A stretch of DNA of 64,000 bases, from NCBI RefSeq assembly GCF_000981385.1, contig NZ_LATZ01000120.1:369483-433482 (forward strand), in the 5' to 3' direction. Source of the DNA: Bacillus sp. SA1-12 (GTDB taxonomy: Bacteria > Bacillota > Bacilli > Bacillales > Bacillaceae). Below are positions 25,124 through 33,741 of the stretch, piece after piece. Made by a program: the position numbers and the translations under genes. Every line of letters starts with the position of its first letter. Position 1 is the stretch's first letter. The notes beneath the pieces were generated by a model. It was given only the letters and a program-made list of their open reading frames with translations, did not search any database and was not told where the DNA came from.

Positions 25124-26848
25124 TTAGCTTTGCAAATAGCGCTTTCTTTCCATATGCTTCATCAGTTCTTTGTCAATCTGATCATATTCTTCTGTTCCAG
25201 CCGTCAAATAACTGATTTTTCCTAGGAGCTCTGTGATTTTTGTTTCAATAATGACGATTTCTTCTTGTACATTTTGTTCTGCAAGTGTCCCTTTTCTGCT
25301 TTTACTTTCCTCGTACTCTCTTAACCCCATCTCAATCTGTTGAATTTTCCGATTTTCAATAATCAATAATTTCGTACACAGTTTTTCAATTAAGTACCTA
25401 TCATGTGAAACGATGATGAGTGTGCCAGTATAGTTGCTTAATGTTCTTTCCAGTTCTTCTCTGCTCGGCAAATCCAAGTGGTTCGTAGGTTCATCTAAAA
25501 TTAATACGTCATATTCTTTTAGAATCATCTGAATTAGCTTGATTCGTGTCCTTTCACCAAGGCTTAAATTTGAAATGGGCTTTTGAAAGATTTCATTTTG
25601 AAGCCCCATATTGGCAAAAATGGTTCTAGCGTTCGTTTCTTGCTGTCGATCCTTGAGATTAAGGTACTCAAAGGGTGTTTTTTCTTCTGGAAGGTCACTC
25701 ACATCCTGAGATAAGTAGGCAATTTTTAATGAACTGCTTATCCAAAGTGAGCCTTTCGAAAGTGTTTCTTCCTGTAGAAGGCTTTTGATAAACGTCGTTT
25801 TCCCTGCTCCATTTGCTCCAAGCAAGCCAATTCTATCCCCATGCTTAATATAAAAGTGGCTTTTTTCAAAAAGGAGTTGATCTCCGAATTGTTTCATGAT
25901 TCCTTTTGCTTCAAGAATCCTTTTTCCCCGTTTATGCATCGATTCAAAGTGAAAGGATACGATTTTCTCTTCCTTCGGCTTTGCCACCTCATGTTTGGAT
26001 AATTCAAGATTTAAACGCTTAATCTTAGATTTTATTTGATTATCCTTTTTCTTTGCCTTTACACGTTCAAATTCCCGTAATCCCAGCTGTCGATTTTCGG
26101 CATTTGAACCGCCTTTTCCAGCTTGGCGGTGTGCTTTTTCCGACCAATTTTTCAAGGTGCTGATCTGCTTTTCGATCGTTTCCACTTTTCGTTGTTGTTT
26201 CTCATAGTCACGCTTTCCCTGCTCATAACGCCGCTGTTTTTCGTCTCGGTAGGAGGTATAATTTCCTTCATATACTGTTAGCTTTCCATCTTCAAGTTCA
26301 AATATCTTTGCTACCGTTTCATCTAAAAAATAGCGGTCATGTGAAATAATAATCGCGGAACCTTCATAATCTCTTAACACATTGATCAGCCAGTTTACTC
26401 CTTTCATATCCAAGTGATTTGTGGGTTCATCTAAGATTAAAAACTCAGGATAATTTGCCCAAATTTTCGCCAAAGACAATTTAAGTCTTTCTCCACCGCT
26501 TAAATGAGTCAGCTCTTTTTTATCCCATCTCTTATTTTGCAGGCCCAGCTGCTTGCATGTTTCCATTAGCATTTCCCCATTTTCGATTAGTTCAGAATCA
26601 ATCGACATTTTAAACTCTGTTGATTGAGGCAAATAGCCGATTTTTAAATGGGGTGGCCACATTGTTACAGAGCCATTATCTGGCTCAATCATGTCCAGAA
26701 GGATCTTTATGAAGGTCGTTTTCCCAGCCCCATTTATGCCGATGAGGCCAATTTTTTCACCTTGTCTGATCTCAAAGTTTATTTTTTTTAGTATTTCTCG
26801 TTCACCAAAGCTTTTCTGTAATTCCTTTCCTTGAATAACCGTGGACAT
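25124..26848 (-). CDS. ABC-F ribosomal-protection-type ATPase (Vml/Vga-like)
   Basis: About 574 aa with two ABC domains and no membrane segments. Walker A motifs are GINGAGKTT and GANGAGKTT, signatures are LSGGERLKL and LSLGERTRI, and Walker B motifs are LILDEPTNHLD twice. A long charged linker (NWSEKAHRQAGKGGSNAENR) sits between domains, with a C-terminal coiled tail (IVIIETKITELLGKISYLT). The linker and tail resemble Bacillus Vml and the Vga family, which displace lincosamides, streptogramin A and pleuromutilins from the ribosome. The ATG at 26848 has GAGGTGA upstream. A consensus promoter and attenuator precede it, as expected for drug-inducible ABC-F genes. Resistance itself is inferred. 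Confidence 0.88.
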   Translation of the reverse strand: MSTVIQGKELQKSFGEREILKKINFEIRQGEKIGLIGINGAGKTTFIKILLDMIEPDNGSVTMWPPHLKIGYLPQSTEFKMSIDSELIENGEMLMETCKQLGLQNKRWDKKELTHLSGGERLKLSLAKIWANYPEFLILDEPTNHLDMKGVNWLINVLRDYEGSAIIISHDRYFLDETVAKIFELEDGKLTVYEGNYTSYRDEKQRRYEQGKRDYEKQQRKVETIEKQISTLKNWSEKAHRQAGKGGSNAENRQLGLREFERVKAKKKDNQIKSKIKRLNLELSKHEVAKPKEEKIVSFHFESMHKRGKRILEAKGIMKQFGDQLLFEKSHFYIKHGDRIGLLGANGAGKTTFIKSLLQEETLSKGSLWISSSLKIAYLSQDVSDLPEEKTPFEYLNLKDRQQETNARTIFANMGLQNEIFQKPISNLSLGERTRIKLIQMILKEYDVLILDEPTNHLDLPSREELERTLSNYTGTLIIVSHDRYLIEKLCTKLLIIENRKIQQIEMGLREYEESKSRKGTLAEQNVQEEIVIIETKITELLGKISYLTAGTEEYDQIDKELMKHMERKRYLQS

Positions 26849-26891
26849 ACAGTTCACCTCTTTTAATGATTATTTCAAAGAGAGGTATATA

Positions 26892-27060
26892 TAAAAAATC
26901 CTCTCCAATAATCCTGGAGAGGTTAGTTTTTAATCCCATATTTAATAAAATGCAAACGTTTATAATGATACACAAATAGCACAATGAAAGAATTTGTGCA
27001 TGCAGATATCGTAAACGGCACTTCATAAAAACATATATGGACAAACTAATCCTACTCTCC
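26892..27060 (-). promoter_or_regulatory. Transcription attenuator in the ABC-F leader
   Basis: The terminator stem pairs CCTCTCC and GGAGAGG (plus coordinates 26916-26922 and 26900-26906), followed by a TTTTTTAT run, about 50 bases before the ABC-F start. An upstream leader segment at 27055-27060 reads GGAGAG on the minus strand, with TTAGT downstream. It can pair with the 5' arm (ACTAA...CTCTCC), forming a competing antiterminator. A long reading frame (from ATG at 27083) crosses the terminator. The layout fits ribosome-mediated attenuation. Confidence 0.65.
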
Positions 27061-27163
27061 AGGTTCACATTGTTTTCATTCATATGTGTGAAATCCCTGA
27101 TAAATAAGATTAAATCCACATCTGCCTAGTACCGTTCCTTTCCTTATTTTGACTTACATTATC

Positions 27164-27192
27164 AGTATATTTTTCTATGCTGAAATTGTCAA
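27164..27192 (-). promoter_or_regulatory. Consensus sigma-A promoter of the ABC-F gene
   Basis: On the minus strand TTGACA (27187-27192), a 17-bp spacer, and TATACT (27164-27169). The implied leader RNA is about 310 nt long. Confidence 0.8.
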
Positions 27193-27280
27193 CTGAATGA
27201 CAGCAAATAAGATATTAGCCGTGACAATTTGTCCTTTAATTGATTAATAAGTAGTAATACCACAAAAAGGAGTGTTTCAT

Positions 27281-27466
27281 TTGAAAAGTTGTAAGCAGAT
27301 TCGTAATCAATGCTGTTGTCCATGCCCAAATCCGTTTGATCAAGTTAGAAGATTATTTACAGGATGTGAACTATTAAGGACTCAAGAATTTACAAAAGAG
27401 TTCTTTAAAAGATTTGGACGTTTACCTTCATCCAGTGAAAGAAGATGTATTGAAGAAGATTTTTAG
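27281..27466 (+). CDS. Small cysteine-rich protein of unknown function
   Basis: 61 aa from a TTG with AAGGAG eight bases upstream; a GTG nine bases earlier overlaps that site. The N-terminal part has a Cys cluster (SCKQIRNQCCCPCPNPFD) followed by RRLFTGCELLRTQEF and FKRFGRLPSSSERRC. The cysteines could bind a metal or form disulfides in a spore structure. No family is recognised. The clean ribosome binding site and compact composition support a real gene. Confidence 0.65.
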   Translation: MKSCKQIRNQCCCPCPNPFDQVRRLFTGCELLRTQEFTKEFFKRFGRLPSSSERRCIEEDF

Positions 27467-27716
27467 AGATAGAATGATAAAAGTCATTCTGATTTATGGA
27501 AGATTGAAAAGACTTTAAATTCATCTGATCATTAAAATGCTTATGAAGTCTCTTGATATTCTGTGTCGTATATAAGTAGATATGCCAGACATTCTTGTAG
27601 GGAAGTGCTTAATAGGTAGTAAAAAAGCCCTTCCCTTTTCTGTCTTTGAGCTACTTGAATCCTTTTCTTGTAATAACAAAGAATAGGGAACACCGTCGAT
27701 GATCCTTATTCAATAC

Positions 27717-27839
27717 TTATATAAATTGTAACCGCTTGCTATTTTTAGATAAATTCATCACAGATTCTAAATAACCAACTAATTGTTCAAGTGGCTTATT
27801 GGCTAAAGCTTTTAATTTACTTTTTTCCTTCTCATCCAT
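27717..27839 (-). CDS. Possible small ORF overlapping the hydroxylase gene end
   Basis: A 40-aa ORF starts inside the last codons of the prolyl hydroxylase gene, overlapping by 28 bases in another frame. It reads MDEKEKSKLKALANKPLEQL then VGYLESVMNLSKNSKRL. Its amphipathic, lysine-rich composition looks like protein, but there is no Shine-Dalgarno sequence and no family match. Translation by coupling is possible. The rest of 27467-27716 holds no recognisable gene. Confidence 0.35.
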   Translation of the reverse strand: MDEKEKSKLKALANKPLEQLVGYLESVMNLSKNSKRLQFI

Positions 27840-28465
27840 TGGGTAGCAGCCCATTTATCTCCTATAATAACGGGTGCTCCGCCATGTAAGGTTAACTCGT
27901 TTAAAGCAGGATCGTTGTAGAAATATTCAAAGTATACCGCCATTCCCTTTTGCGGAGAGACTGAGAAATTCAGCTTAGGGAAAAATGTTTCCCCGCCTTC
28001 CTCTACATCATTTAAATACAAAACGAGTGTGCTTATTCTGGGATTGTTAACAACATGATTTGCTGATGAAAAATAATCAAAATGAGCTTTATACTCTTGT
28101 CCTATTTTATAATGAAGAACTTGAAGACCTTCACCATGTTCAACAGGTATATTCATGATAGTTGAGATTCTTTTTTCAATTCTCTTAACAACGTCATTTT
28201 CTTCTTGAAGAAATGTACTGCTGCTGGTTCTAAGTTCATTTTCTTTACGTACATTTCCAATTTTTGAACGCTGAAGTTTATCCTTTGACAATTTAATTAG
28301 CTCATCACATTCTTCATGACTTAACACATTTCCTAAAATGACGATAAGTGGTTCTTCTACTTTAGCAATAATGTTAATGACTTTGTCATCTGTAACAATT
28401 TTATTTCCAATGTGATTAAAAATTGTTTGTTCTTTCACCGTTAATTCTTTCGTATCCGTTGTCAA
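27812..28465 (-). CDS. Prolyl 4-hydroxylase-type 2OG-Fe(II) oxygenase
   Basis: 217 aa with a double-stranded beta-helix. The iron ligands are visible: His and Asp in AHFDYF and a distal His in TLHGGAPV. The 2-oxoglutarate-binding lysine lies in IIGDKWAATQW. RISTLVLYLNDVEEGGETFF is the typical P4H strand. Anthrax-type P4H enzymes hydroxylate proline in collagen-like or ribosomal proteins, using 2-oxoglutarate, O2 and ascorbate. The start is TTG at 28465 with AAAGG about ten bases upstream. No collagen-like gene is in the window, so the target is unknown. Confidence 0.9.
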   Translation of the reverse strand: MTTDTKELTVKEQTIFNHIGNKIVTDDKVINIIAKVEEPLIVILGNVLSHEECDELIKLSKDKLQRSKIGNVRKENELRTSSSTFLQEENDVVKRIEKRISTIMNIPVEHGEGLQVLHYKIGQEYKAHFDYFSSANHVVNNPRISTLVLYLNDVEEGGETFFPKLNFSVSPQKGMAVYFEYFYNDPALNELTLHGGAPVIIGDKWAATQWMRRKKVN

Positions 28466-28507
28466 CTTTCATCAACCTTTACAATTATTTTTTATGGTAC
28501 AAAATAA

Positions 28508-28609
28508 TCAAATGGGTTTTTTACCGAAAGAGTCATTCCATTTGTTTATCGATGTCTTCATCTTAAAGTGGAAACGGCAACAATTTGGTTTTTCTAAAAA
28601 GCTTTTCAT
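28508..28609 (-). CDS. Possible 33-aa peptide
   Basis: A 33-aa ORF (MKSFLEKPNCCRFHFKMKTS then INKWNDSFGKKPI) has AGGAGG directly before its ATG, with only one intervening base, which is unusually close. It could be spurious. It lies between the divergent hydroxylase and the 28787 gene; the rest of 28466-28786 has no clear feature. Confidence 0.25.
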   Translation of the reverse strand: MKSFLEKPNCCRFHFKMKTSINKWNDSFGKKPI

Positions 28610-28786
28610 TCCTCCTGCCCTTCATTCTGTAAATAAATTTTACACCTTGGAAAATCGTTTTTCTACTACTTTATGTTTCTATTTTATAAAAAATTTTTTC
28701 TGACTGAGGTTTAACCAAAACAATCTTATTATAGTATTTTACTAATTCTATATATTGTATAGTATGAGGTAAGGAGTGTGATCCTA

Positions 28787-29326
28787 TTGTTAGTAAAAAT
28801 GATAAAGCAGGATTTTGATTTATTGAAACATAAGAATATAAGTCAAGCCTGTTTCAAACCGCTTATCACCATTTATAAGAACAGGATTGCTGCACAAACA
28901 TCTGTGACTGAAATGAAAGAGAAATTTTATGAAGAGCTATCTGATGGTCAACGAGCGTTATTTATGTTTTATGCGTATTATAACCATGTAATCAGGTCAC
29001 CTGTTGAGTTGTATTGGTGGAGTGCAAATTTCATGGCTCAACCGAAAAGCTGGTCAGCCATAAAAGCAAGTATCGAGTATTTCGATGATCAATCAATGCT
29101 TATTCTCCTTACTAATGTTGAAAGTGTATTAATCGCTCATGATCATCCAAATACATTAAAGAATTTTTCTGTTAAACGTGAAGACCTTGAACAAAATAAT
29201 GGTCTAAAAACATCATTTAACTCGTTTTATGAATCCCTAGTTAATTCGTCTGCAGAGATGATTTGCAGAATAAATAGGTATATTAAGGATCATCATCAGC
29301 ATTTTATTGAGTTTGAGGATTTCTAA
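28787..29326 (+). CDS. Conserved-looking protein of unknown function
   Basis: About 179 aa. The TTG at 28787 has TAAGGAG ten bases upstream; the GTG at 28778 overlaps that site, and an ATG at 28799 is another option. It is a soluble helical protein with an aromatic-rich middle (FYEELSDGQRALFMFYAYYN, YWWSANFMAQPKSW). The Trp/Tyr-rich composition is typical of a globular protein. No family is recognised. It stands alone between unrelated genes. Confidence 0.7.
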   Translation: MLVKMIKQDFDLLKHKNISQACFKPLITIYKNRIAAQTSVTEMKEKFYEELSDGQRALFMFYAYYNHVIRSPVELYWWSANFMAQPKSWSAIKASIEYFDDQSMLILLTNVESVLIAHDHPNTLKNFSVKREDLEQNNGLKTSFNSFYESLVNSSAEMICRINRYIKDHHQHFIEFEDF

Positions 29327-29427
29327 GCGGATTATTGGATATAAAATTTTGCTGCCAAATTGCTTTTGAGTATAGTCAACATCCTTTAGAAAATAATAAG
29401 AGTAGGATTAAAATGGGAGTTGTTTGA

Positions 29428-29733
29428 ATGTTACGAACCCTTACAGAACAGGAATGGGTAGCAGAATATGTGAAGAAGAAGAAAAATCCGCTTCCTGTTG
29501 TATTAGGTACAAGAGGAACATGGTCTAGTAATAGGAAACCGATGATCATTTTAATTGGTTTTACCATTGAGGATGTTATGGTGTTAGGTGATATTTATGG
29601 AGTTTCCCATCATCCCGTTAGAGAAATGAAGGATCAGAGAGTTACCTATTATGCGATCAATGTCATAGACAAGAAGAAAGTGAAAAAAATTATTGAGGAA
29701 TGGAAAGCTGAACCGCTTCATGTGATTTCTTAG
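29428..29733 (+). CDS. Small protein of unknown function
   Basis: 101 aa reading MLRTLTEQEWVAEYVKKKKN, LPVVLGTRGTWSSNRKPMII, then YYAINVIDKKKVKKIIEEWK. It looks like a small alpha/beta domain with a basic N-terminal helix. A GGGAG sequence lies upstream. It is followed by a strong terminator. The preceding gene ends about 100 bp upstream, so they may be cotranscribed. No family is recognised. Confidence 0.65.
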   Translation: MLRTLTEQEWVAEYVKKKKNPLPVVLGTRGTWSSNRKPMIILIGFTIEDVMVLGDIYGVSHHPVREMKDQRVTYYAINVIDKKKVKKIIEEWKAEPLHVIS

Positions 29734-29771
29734 GGAAATGTACCTTCAAAGATATACTAACTCCATAAAAA

Positions 29772-29828
29772 AAGCTGTCTCAAAAGATCTTAATGGAAAG
29801 ATCTTTTGTGACAGTCTCTTTTTTTTAC
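29772..29828. terminator. Strong bidirectional terminator
   Basis: CTGTCTCAAAAGATCTT pairs with AAGATCTTTTGTGACAG (one mismatch) over a short loop. A T-run follows on the + strand and an A-run precedes it. It separates two convergent genes. Confidence 0.92.
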
Positions 29829-29865
29829 AATCATGCCGTTTTAACTTAACTTCCTATATTAGCTG

Positions 29866-30258
29866 TTACTTGGACGGTAAGTATTTCACATAAATAGCTT
29901 GCGAAGAAGTTTCTGACTTACAGCCTTCTAAATCTGTTTCATGCAGCAATCCTAATTGGATGGCCGATTTTATTTTCCCTTCGTCTGGCCTTTTTTGAAT
30001 AAGATCAAGGAGATTTAATTCTTCAAGTTTTTTAACTGTTGGTTCTTGTTCATATTTAACGGTTTTTCTAATTTGTCTTTGTAATTTGTAATCTTTAAAG
30101 ACCATTTCCCCTTTGGCATTTTGGCCCACTAACACATCAAGATAGTTATTAAAAGCTTTCTTCAATTCTTCAAGTTCTGTTTCCACTTCTTTTTTCTTAT
30201 GATTCAGTTCAAGGTAATGTGCAAGCAATTCTCTTGTGATGACTGGTTCATTTGCCAA
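29866..30258 (-). CDS. Coiled-coil protein of unknown function
   Basis: 130 aa. A coiled coil (LELNHKKKEVETELEELKKA) is followed by a basic beta region (KDYKLQRQIRKTVKYEQEPT) and a helical C-terminal half. The arrangement recalls small phage-type accessory proteins, but no family is recognised and no phage genes are nearby. The start is TTG with GGGGATAAGG upstream. Confidence 0.65.
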   Translation of the reverse strand: MANEPVITRELLAHYLELNHKKKEVETELEELKKAFNNYLDVLVGQNAKGEMVFKDYKLQRQIRKTVKYEQEPTVKKLEELNLLDLIQKRPDEGKIKSAIQLGLLHETDLEGCKSETSSQAIYVKYLPSK

Positions 30259-30493
30259 CCTTATCCCCTCATTTCACTGATGATAGTTTATCATATTGTC
30301 TTATTAAGAAAGATATTCATCGAACAGAACAAATGTTCCTGTAATTTGAATAGGAAGCAGTTTCGCTCATTACGAATATTTATAAATCCCTAAAAAATCA
30401 ATGAATTGTTAGAGCTGACATATTTCAGATCACCTTTTAATACCTTGTATTATCATAAACTATTCATGATGTGAACATAGGGAGAGAATAAAA

Positions 30494-31420
30494 ATGGCAA
30501 TAAGACCTCCGTTGTTACAAAGAGGAGACACGATTGGGTTAGTTACACCTGGGAGTCCCCTAGATGCGTCCATAATCAATGCCAGAGCCCAATACTTGAG
30601 AGACCTCGGGTTTAATATCGTTTTTGGCCGGCACGTATATTCATATGAAGGGATCACAGCATCACCTGCTCCACAACGAGCTGAAGATGTGATGAATATG
30701 TTCAGAGATCCGAGCGTCAAAATGATTCTCCCTACTCGAGGAGGGACTGGAGTTCAGACCATGCTTCCTTACCTTGATTTTGACGTCATAAGACAGAATC
30801 CAAAATTGATCACTGGTTATAGTGATATAACAGTTCTATTGAATAGCTTATATCAGTTTAGCAATATCATTACGTTTCACAGCATCATGCTCATTGATTT
30901 TAGAGTAGAAACACCTGCTTATAATTTCAATCAATTTTTTGCAGCTACTTCTACCTTGACTTCTCCAAGGCCGATCCAAAATCCGCCGAATATGACCTTA
31001 ATGAGTTTAGTACCAGGAAATGTCACCGGCCCTATTGTAGGTGGGAATTTGACATCGATTGTGAATGCCATTGGAACACAGTATGAACTGAATACGCAAG
31101 GGAAAATCATTTTTTTAGAGGAGACCCATGCACCGAGTAATACCATTTTTCGGTCTCTTACTCATTTAATCATGTCAGGGAAATTTCAAGATTGTATCGG
31201 TATTATTATGGGTGAATGTACGAATTGTACAGTATCCTATGGTAAAACATATTTAGAATTAATTAATGATTTGCTTGTTCCCTTAGGAAAACCGTTGATG
31301 ATTAACCTAGCTACAGGGCATGGTGTTTATAAGGCCGCGATTCCGATAGGTGCATCGGTTAATTTGAATGCGACAGAAAATCGCTTAACTGTATTGGAAC
31401 CAACCGTTTCCAGAATATAG
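30494..31420 (+). CDS. LD-carboxypeptidase (peptidase family S66)
   Basis: 308 aa. The S66 catalytic triad is visible: nucleophilic Ser in LITGYSDITVLLN, Glu in IIFLEETH and His in NLATGHGVYKA. The N-terminal PPLLQRGDTIGLVTPGSP and LPTRGGTGVQ are typical of the family. S66 enzymes either trim the terminal D-Ala from murein tetrapeptides (LdcA, YkfA) or cleave the aminoacyl-nucleotide antibiotic microcin C (MccF). Neighbours do not distinguish these roles. GGGAGAG lies upstream of the ATG. The frame is full length and intact. Confidence 0.9.
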   Translation: MAIRPPLLQRGDTIGLVTPGSPLDASIINARAQYLRDLGFNIVFGRHVYSYEGITASPAPQRAEDVMNMFRDPSVKMILPTRGGTGVQTMLPYLDFDVIRQNPKLITGYSDITVLLNSLYQFSNIITFHSIMLIDFRVETPAYNFNQFFAATSTLTSPRPIQNPPNMTLMSLVPGNVTGPIVGGNLTSIVNAIGTQYELNTQGKIIFLEETHAPSNTIFRSLTHLIMSGKFQDCIGIIMGECTNCTVSYGKTYLELINDLLVPLGKPLMINLATGHGVYKAAIPIGASVNLNATENRLTVLEPTVSRI

Positions 31421-31625
31421 AATAGATTATTGAAGAAACAGCAAAGATTATTGATTATGTATGAGATAAAAATACAACCATAACATACAGTGTACTGCTA
31501 ATTTTTAATTGCTCGGTTTGCGCTTGGATTAGATGCATTTGCCTCTGAAGTAGGAGAAAAAATATACAACTCCAATCATCTGCTTTTCCAATGTGAACTT
31601 TTTTAATAATAAATCTACCATCGAA

Positions 31626-31667
31626 ATAAATAGCCATTACATTGAAAACAATGTAATGGCTATTTAT
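31626..31667. terminator. Near-perfect 19-bp hairpin
   Basis: AAATAGCCATTACATTG (31628-31644), loop AAAA, and CAATGTAATGGCTATTT (31649-31665), extended by two further base pairs. It lies between convergent genes. It probably terminates both, although the T-runs are short. Confidence 0.8.
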
Positions 31668-31706
31668 AATAAAATGATACGATAAACTCGAAGGATAGAT
31701 AAGATT

Positions 31707-33374
31707 TTATTGAGTAACCGCTGCAGCTGCAGTTACTTCTTTAATTCGTCCCTCTTGCTTGTATTCAAATGGGTTAGGCAGTATTTTAACATAGTCAACC
31801 GTTGCTTGAATATCTTCCGGCCCTACTTCCATCCCGCGAGATAGGGCTGCGATGCCATACTTTGCATTTCCAAACATATAATTATTTACTACCACTGTAT
31901 ATTCTTTTGTTTTATCAATTTTGCTTCCATCTGGAAGGATGATATCCACTACTTTTGCTGTGTTTGTCAGAGTATCCACAGAATAGGTGTAGTTGAATCC
32001 AGCAACATGGAAGTCGTATCCTGTAGATGAGAGCTGGTTATTCAATACAGTTTCTAAATCAGCGCCAGTTAGGGTTACTTTATTCAATACGTTGCCAAAT
32101 GGCTGTATTGAGAATAATTCACCAAATGTGACTTCCCCTGCATCAAGTGCTGCCCGCACACCTCCACCGTTCATAAGTGCAAAGTCCGCATTCATACTTG
32201 CTTTCATTCCGTCTGCAATCAGATTTCCAAGTGGCAAATCACGATTATCCCCATTATAGGCTTTACTATTGGATAGAGCGGTTAAAGAATTTCCAACAAC
32301 CTCTGCTTTGATCGGTTCAACTAAATCTTTATACTTTTTGATAATGCTAGAAACAGCAGCATCTGGTGTGTAATCCTTTTGATACACTGTCACGATTTCG
32401 GCTTGCTTTTTCACCACATCTCCTGAAACTGGATCAAGTTCAAGATCTACATCAGAGAATGCAGAGCCGTAGGAATATGCTTGTACGATTAACTTGTTGT
32501 CGACTACTTTATTCACTTTAACATGATTATGAGCAGAAAAGATCACATCCACCTCATCATCCACGTTCTCTGCAATTTTGGAAGCATCAAATGCATCGGC
32601 ATTACCTGTTTGTGTAGTGGGATTATGAGCGAGTACGACAATGGCCTCTACACCTTTTTTCTTCAATTTTTTCGTATACTTGTTGATAGCTTCCGCTTCA
32701 TCTGTAATTTTGAGAGTTTCATTCCCTTTACTTACGATAATATTTGGTGTTTCTTGTGTCACGACACCGATAAATCCAACTTTTTTACCGCCTACCTTTT
32801 TCACCACATAAGGCTTGGTGATTAATTCACCTGTTGCTGTATCAAAAGCGTTAGCGGCAACAACCGGGAAATTCATACCATCATATCCGGCAGTCCCTTT
32901 GGGATGGTCCCCGCCATTCATCATACGTCGCAGTTCTTCAATGCCTTCATCAAATTCATGGTTCCCAAGTGTCCCTACGTCAAAGCCCATAGATTCCATC
33001 ACTTCTACTGTCGGTTCGTCTTGGAACGCTGCGGATATAAGCGGACTTCCACCAATCATATCACCAGTATGGACCATAAGTGTATTTGGATTTGCTGATT
33101 CACGTTGTTTCATGGCTGCAGCTGTGTATTCCATACTTCCTGCAAGCACATTCTCTCCATCCAGCATTAGTTTTGTTACTGTATCTATTTGCCCATGCAA
33201 GTCATTTAAGCCAAGTAGTTGAACCTTAACTGTACTCGTATTGTTTGAATTCTTTTTATTTACTTCGTAATTTGAAGCAAATGCATGCGAAGAAATAAAA
33301 GCAGATGATAGCATAGTAACCGCAAATGATGTTTGTACTAATTTTTTTACATAATTTTTCTTTCTTCTTTTCAT
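31707..33374 (-). CDS. Secreted bifunctional 5'-nucleotidase/metallophosphatase
   Basis: 555 aa. Residues 1-33 are a signal peptide (basic start KRRKKNYVKK, cleavage after SHAFA). The metallophosphatase domain carries LLGLNDLHGQ, VHTGDMIGGS, GTLGNHEFDEG, VLAHNP and SAHNHVKVN. The C-terminal 5'-nucleotidase domain shows ALMNGGGVRAALDAG, IQPFGNVLNKV and VAGFNYTYSVD. It releases phosphate from extracellular nucleotides and related compounds. There is no LPXTG anchor, so it is soluble. AAGGTGA lies upstream of the ATG, and a Pho box precedes the promoter. A broken, shortened paralogue lies at 18.0-19.1 kb. Confidence 0.93.
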   Translation of the reverse strand: MKRRKKNYVKKLVQTSFAVTMLSSAFISSHAFASNYEVNKKNSNNTSTVKVQLLGLNDLHGQIDTVTKLMLDGENVLAGSMEYTAAAMKQRESANPNTLMVHTGDMIGGSPLISAAFQDEPTVEVMESMGFDVGTLGNHEFDEGIEELRRMMNGGDHPKGTAGYDGMNFPVVAANAFDTATGELITKPYVVKKVGGKKVGFIGVVTQETPNIIVSKGNETLKITDEAEAINKYTKKLKKKGVEAIVVLAHNPTTQTGNADAFDASKIAENVDDEVDVIFSAHNHVKVNKVVDNKLIVQAYSYGSAFSDVDLELDPVSGDVVKKQAEIVTVYQKDYTPDAAVSSIIKKYKDLVEPIKAEVVGNSLTALSNSKAYNGDNRDLPLGNLIADGMKASMNADFALMNGGGVRAALDAGEVTFGELFSIQPFGNVLNKVTLTGADLETVLNNQLSSTGYDFHVAGFNYTYSVDTLTNTAKVVDIILPDGSKIDKTKEYTVVVNNYMFGNAKYGIAALSRGMEVGPEDIQATVDYVKILPNPFEYKQEGRIKEVTAAAAVTQ

Positions 33375-33401
33375 GTTAAAATCACCTTTCCAAAGAAGTA
33401 A

Positions 33402-33479
33402 TAGTTTCGTAGTTTCAACGAAACTATCATATCAAATGGAAGAGCTTTTTTTGTTAAGATTATGTAAGGATTCTGTAAA
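33402..33479 (-). promoter_or_regulatory. Pho box and promoter of the nucleotidase gene
   Basis: On the minus strand TTTACA (33474-33479), CTTACA (33463-33468) and TTAACA (33452-33457) are spaced exactly five bases apart, the 11-bp periodicity of a PhoP box. TATGAT (33426-33431) is a likely -10. A 9-bp inverted repeat (TAGTTTCGT at 33402-33410, ACGAAACTA) lies in the 5' UTR. The rest of the 33480-33741 gap has no visible feature. Confidence 0.7.
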
Positions 33480-33741
33480 AGAATGATAATTTATGCTTGT
33501 TAGACAAATTGATTCCCTTTCAAATAATATTAGATAATCTTGCAAATTAACTATCTCTCCCCAAAAAATAAGTGTAATCTTTATGCTCGTATGTTGGTGT
33601 GAAAATATACTCAGATAAGAGAAAAGCTAGTAATGAGGTAAAGAAATCGGTAAGGTGCAAAAAATCTAAATAACATATTAATAAATCTGAAAACAGAAAT
33701 TTGTTTCAGTTCATCATTTATCTTTTTTTCTATACATTCAA

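Noticed and set aside
26848..27119. A 105-codon frame across the ABC-F leader as an independent gene
   Set aside because: It overlaps the ABC-F start and has no convincing ribosome binding site. It is kept only as a possible leader reading frame.
28494..28703. A 69-codon open frame on the + strand
   Set aside because: It has no ribosome binding site and its sequence is not protein-like. It overlaps the region upstream of the hydroxylase gene.
29866..31420. A prophage remnant
   Set aside because: Only one coiled-coil protein has a faintly phage-like appearance. No integrase, terminase, structural or lysis genes are present.
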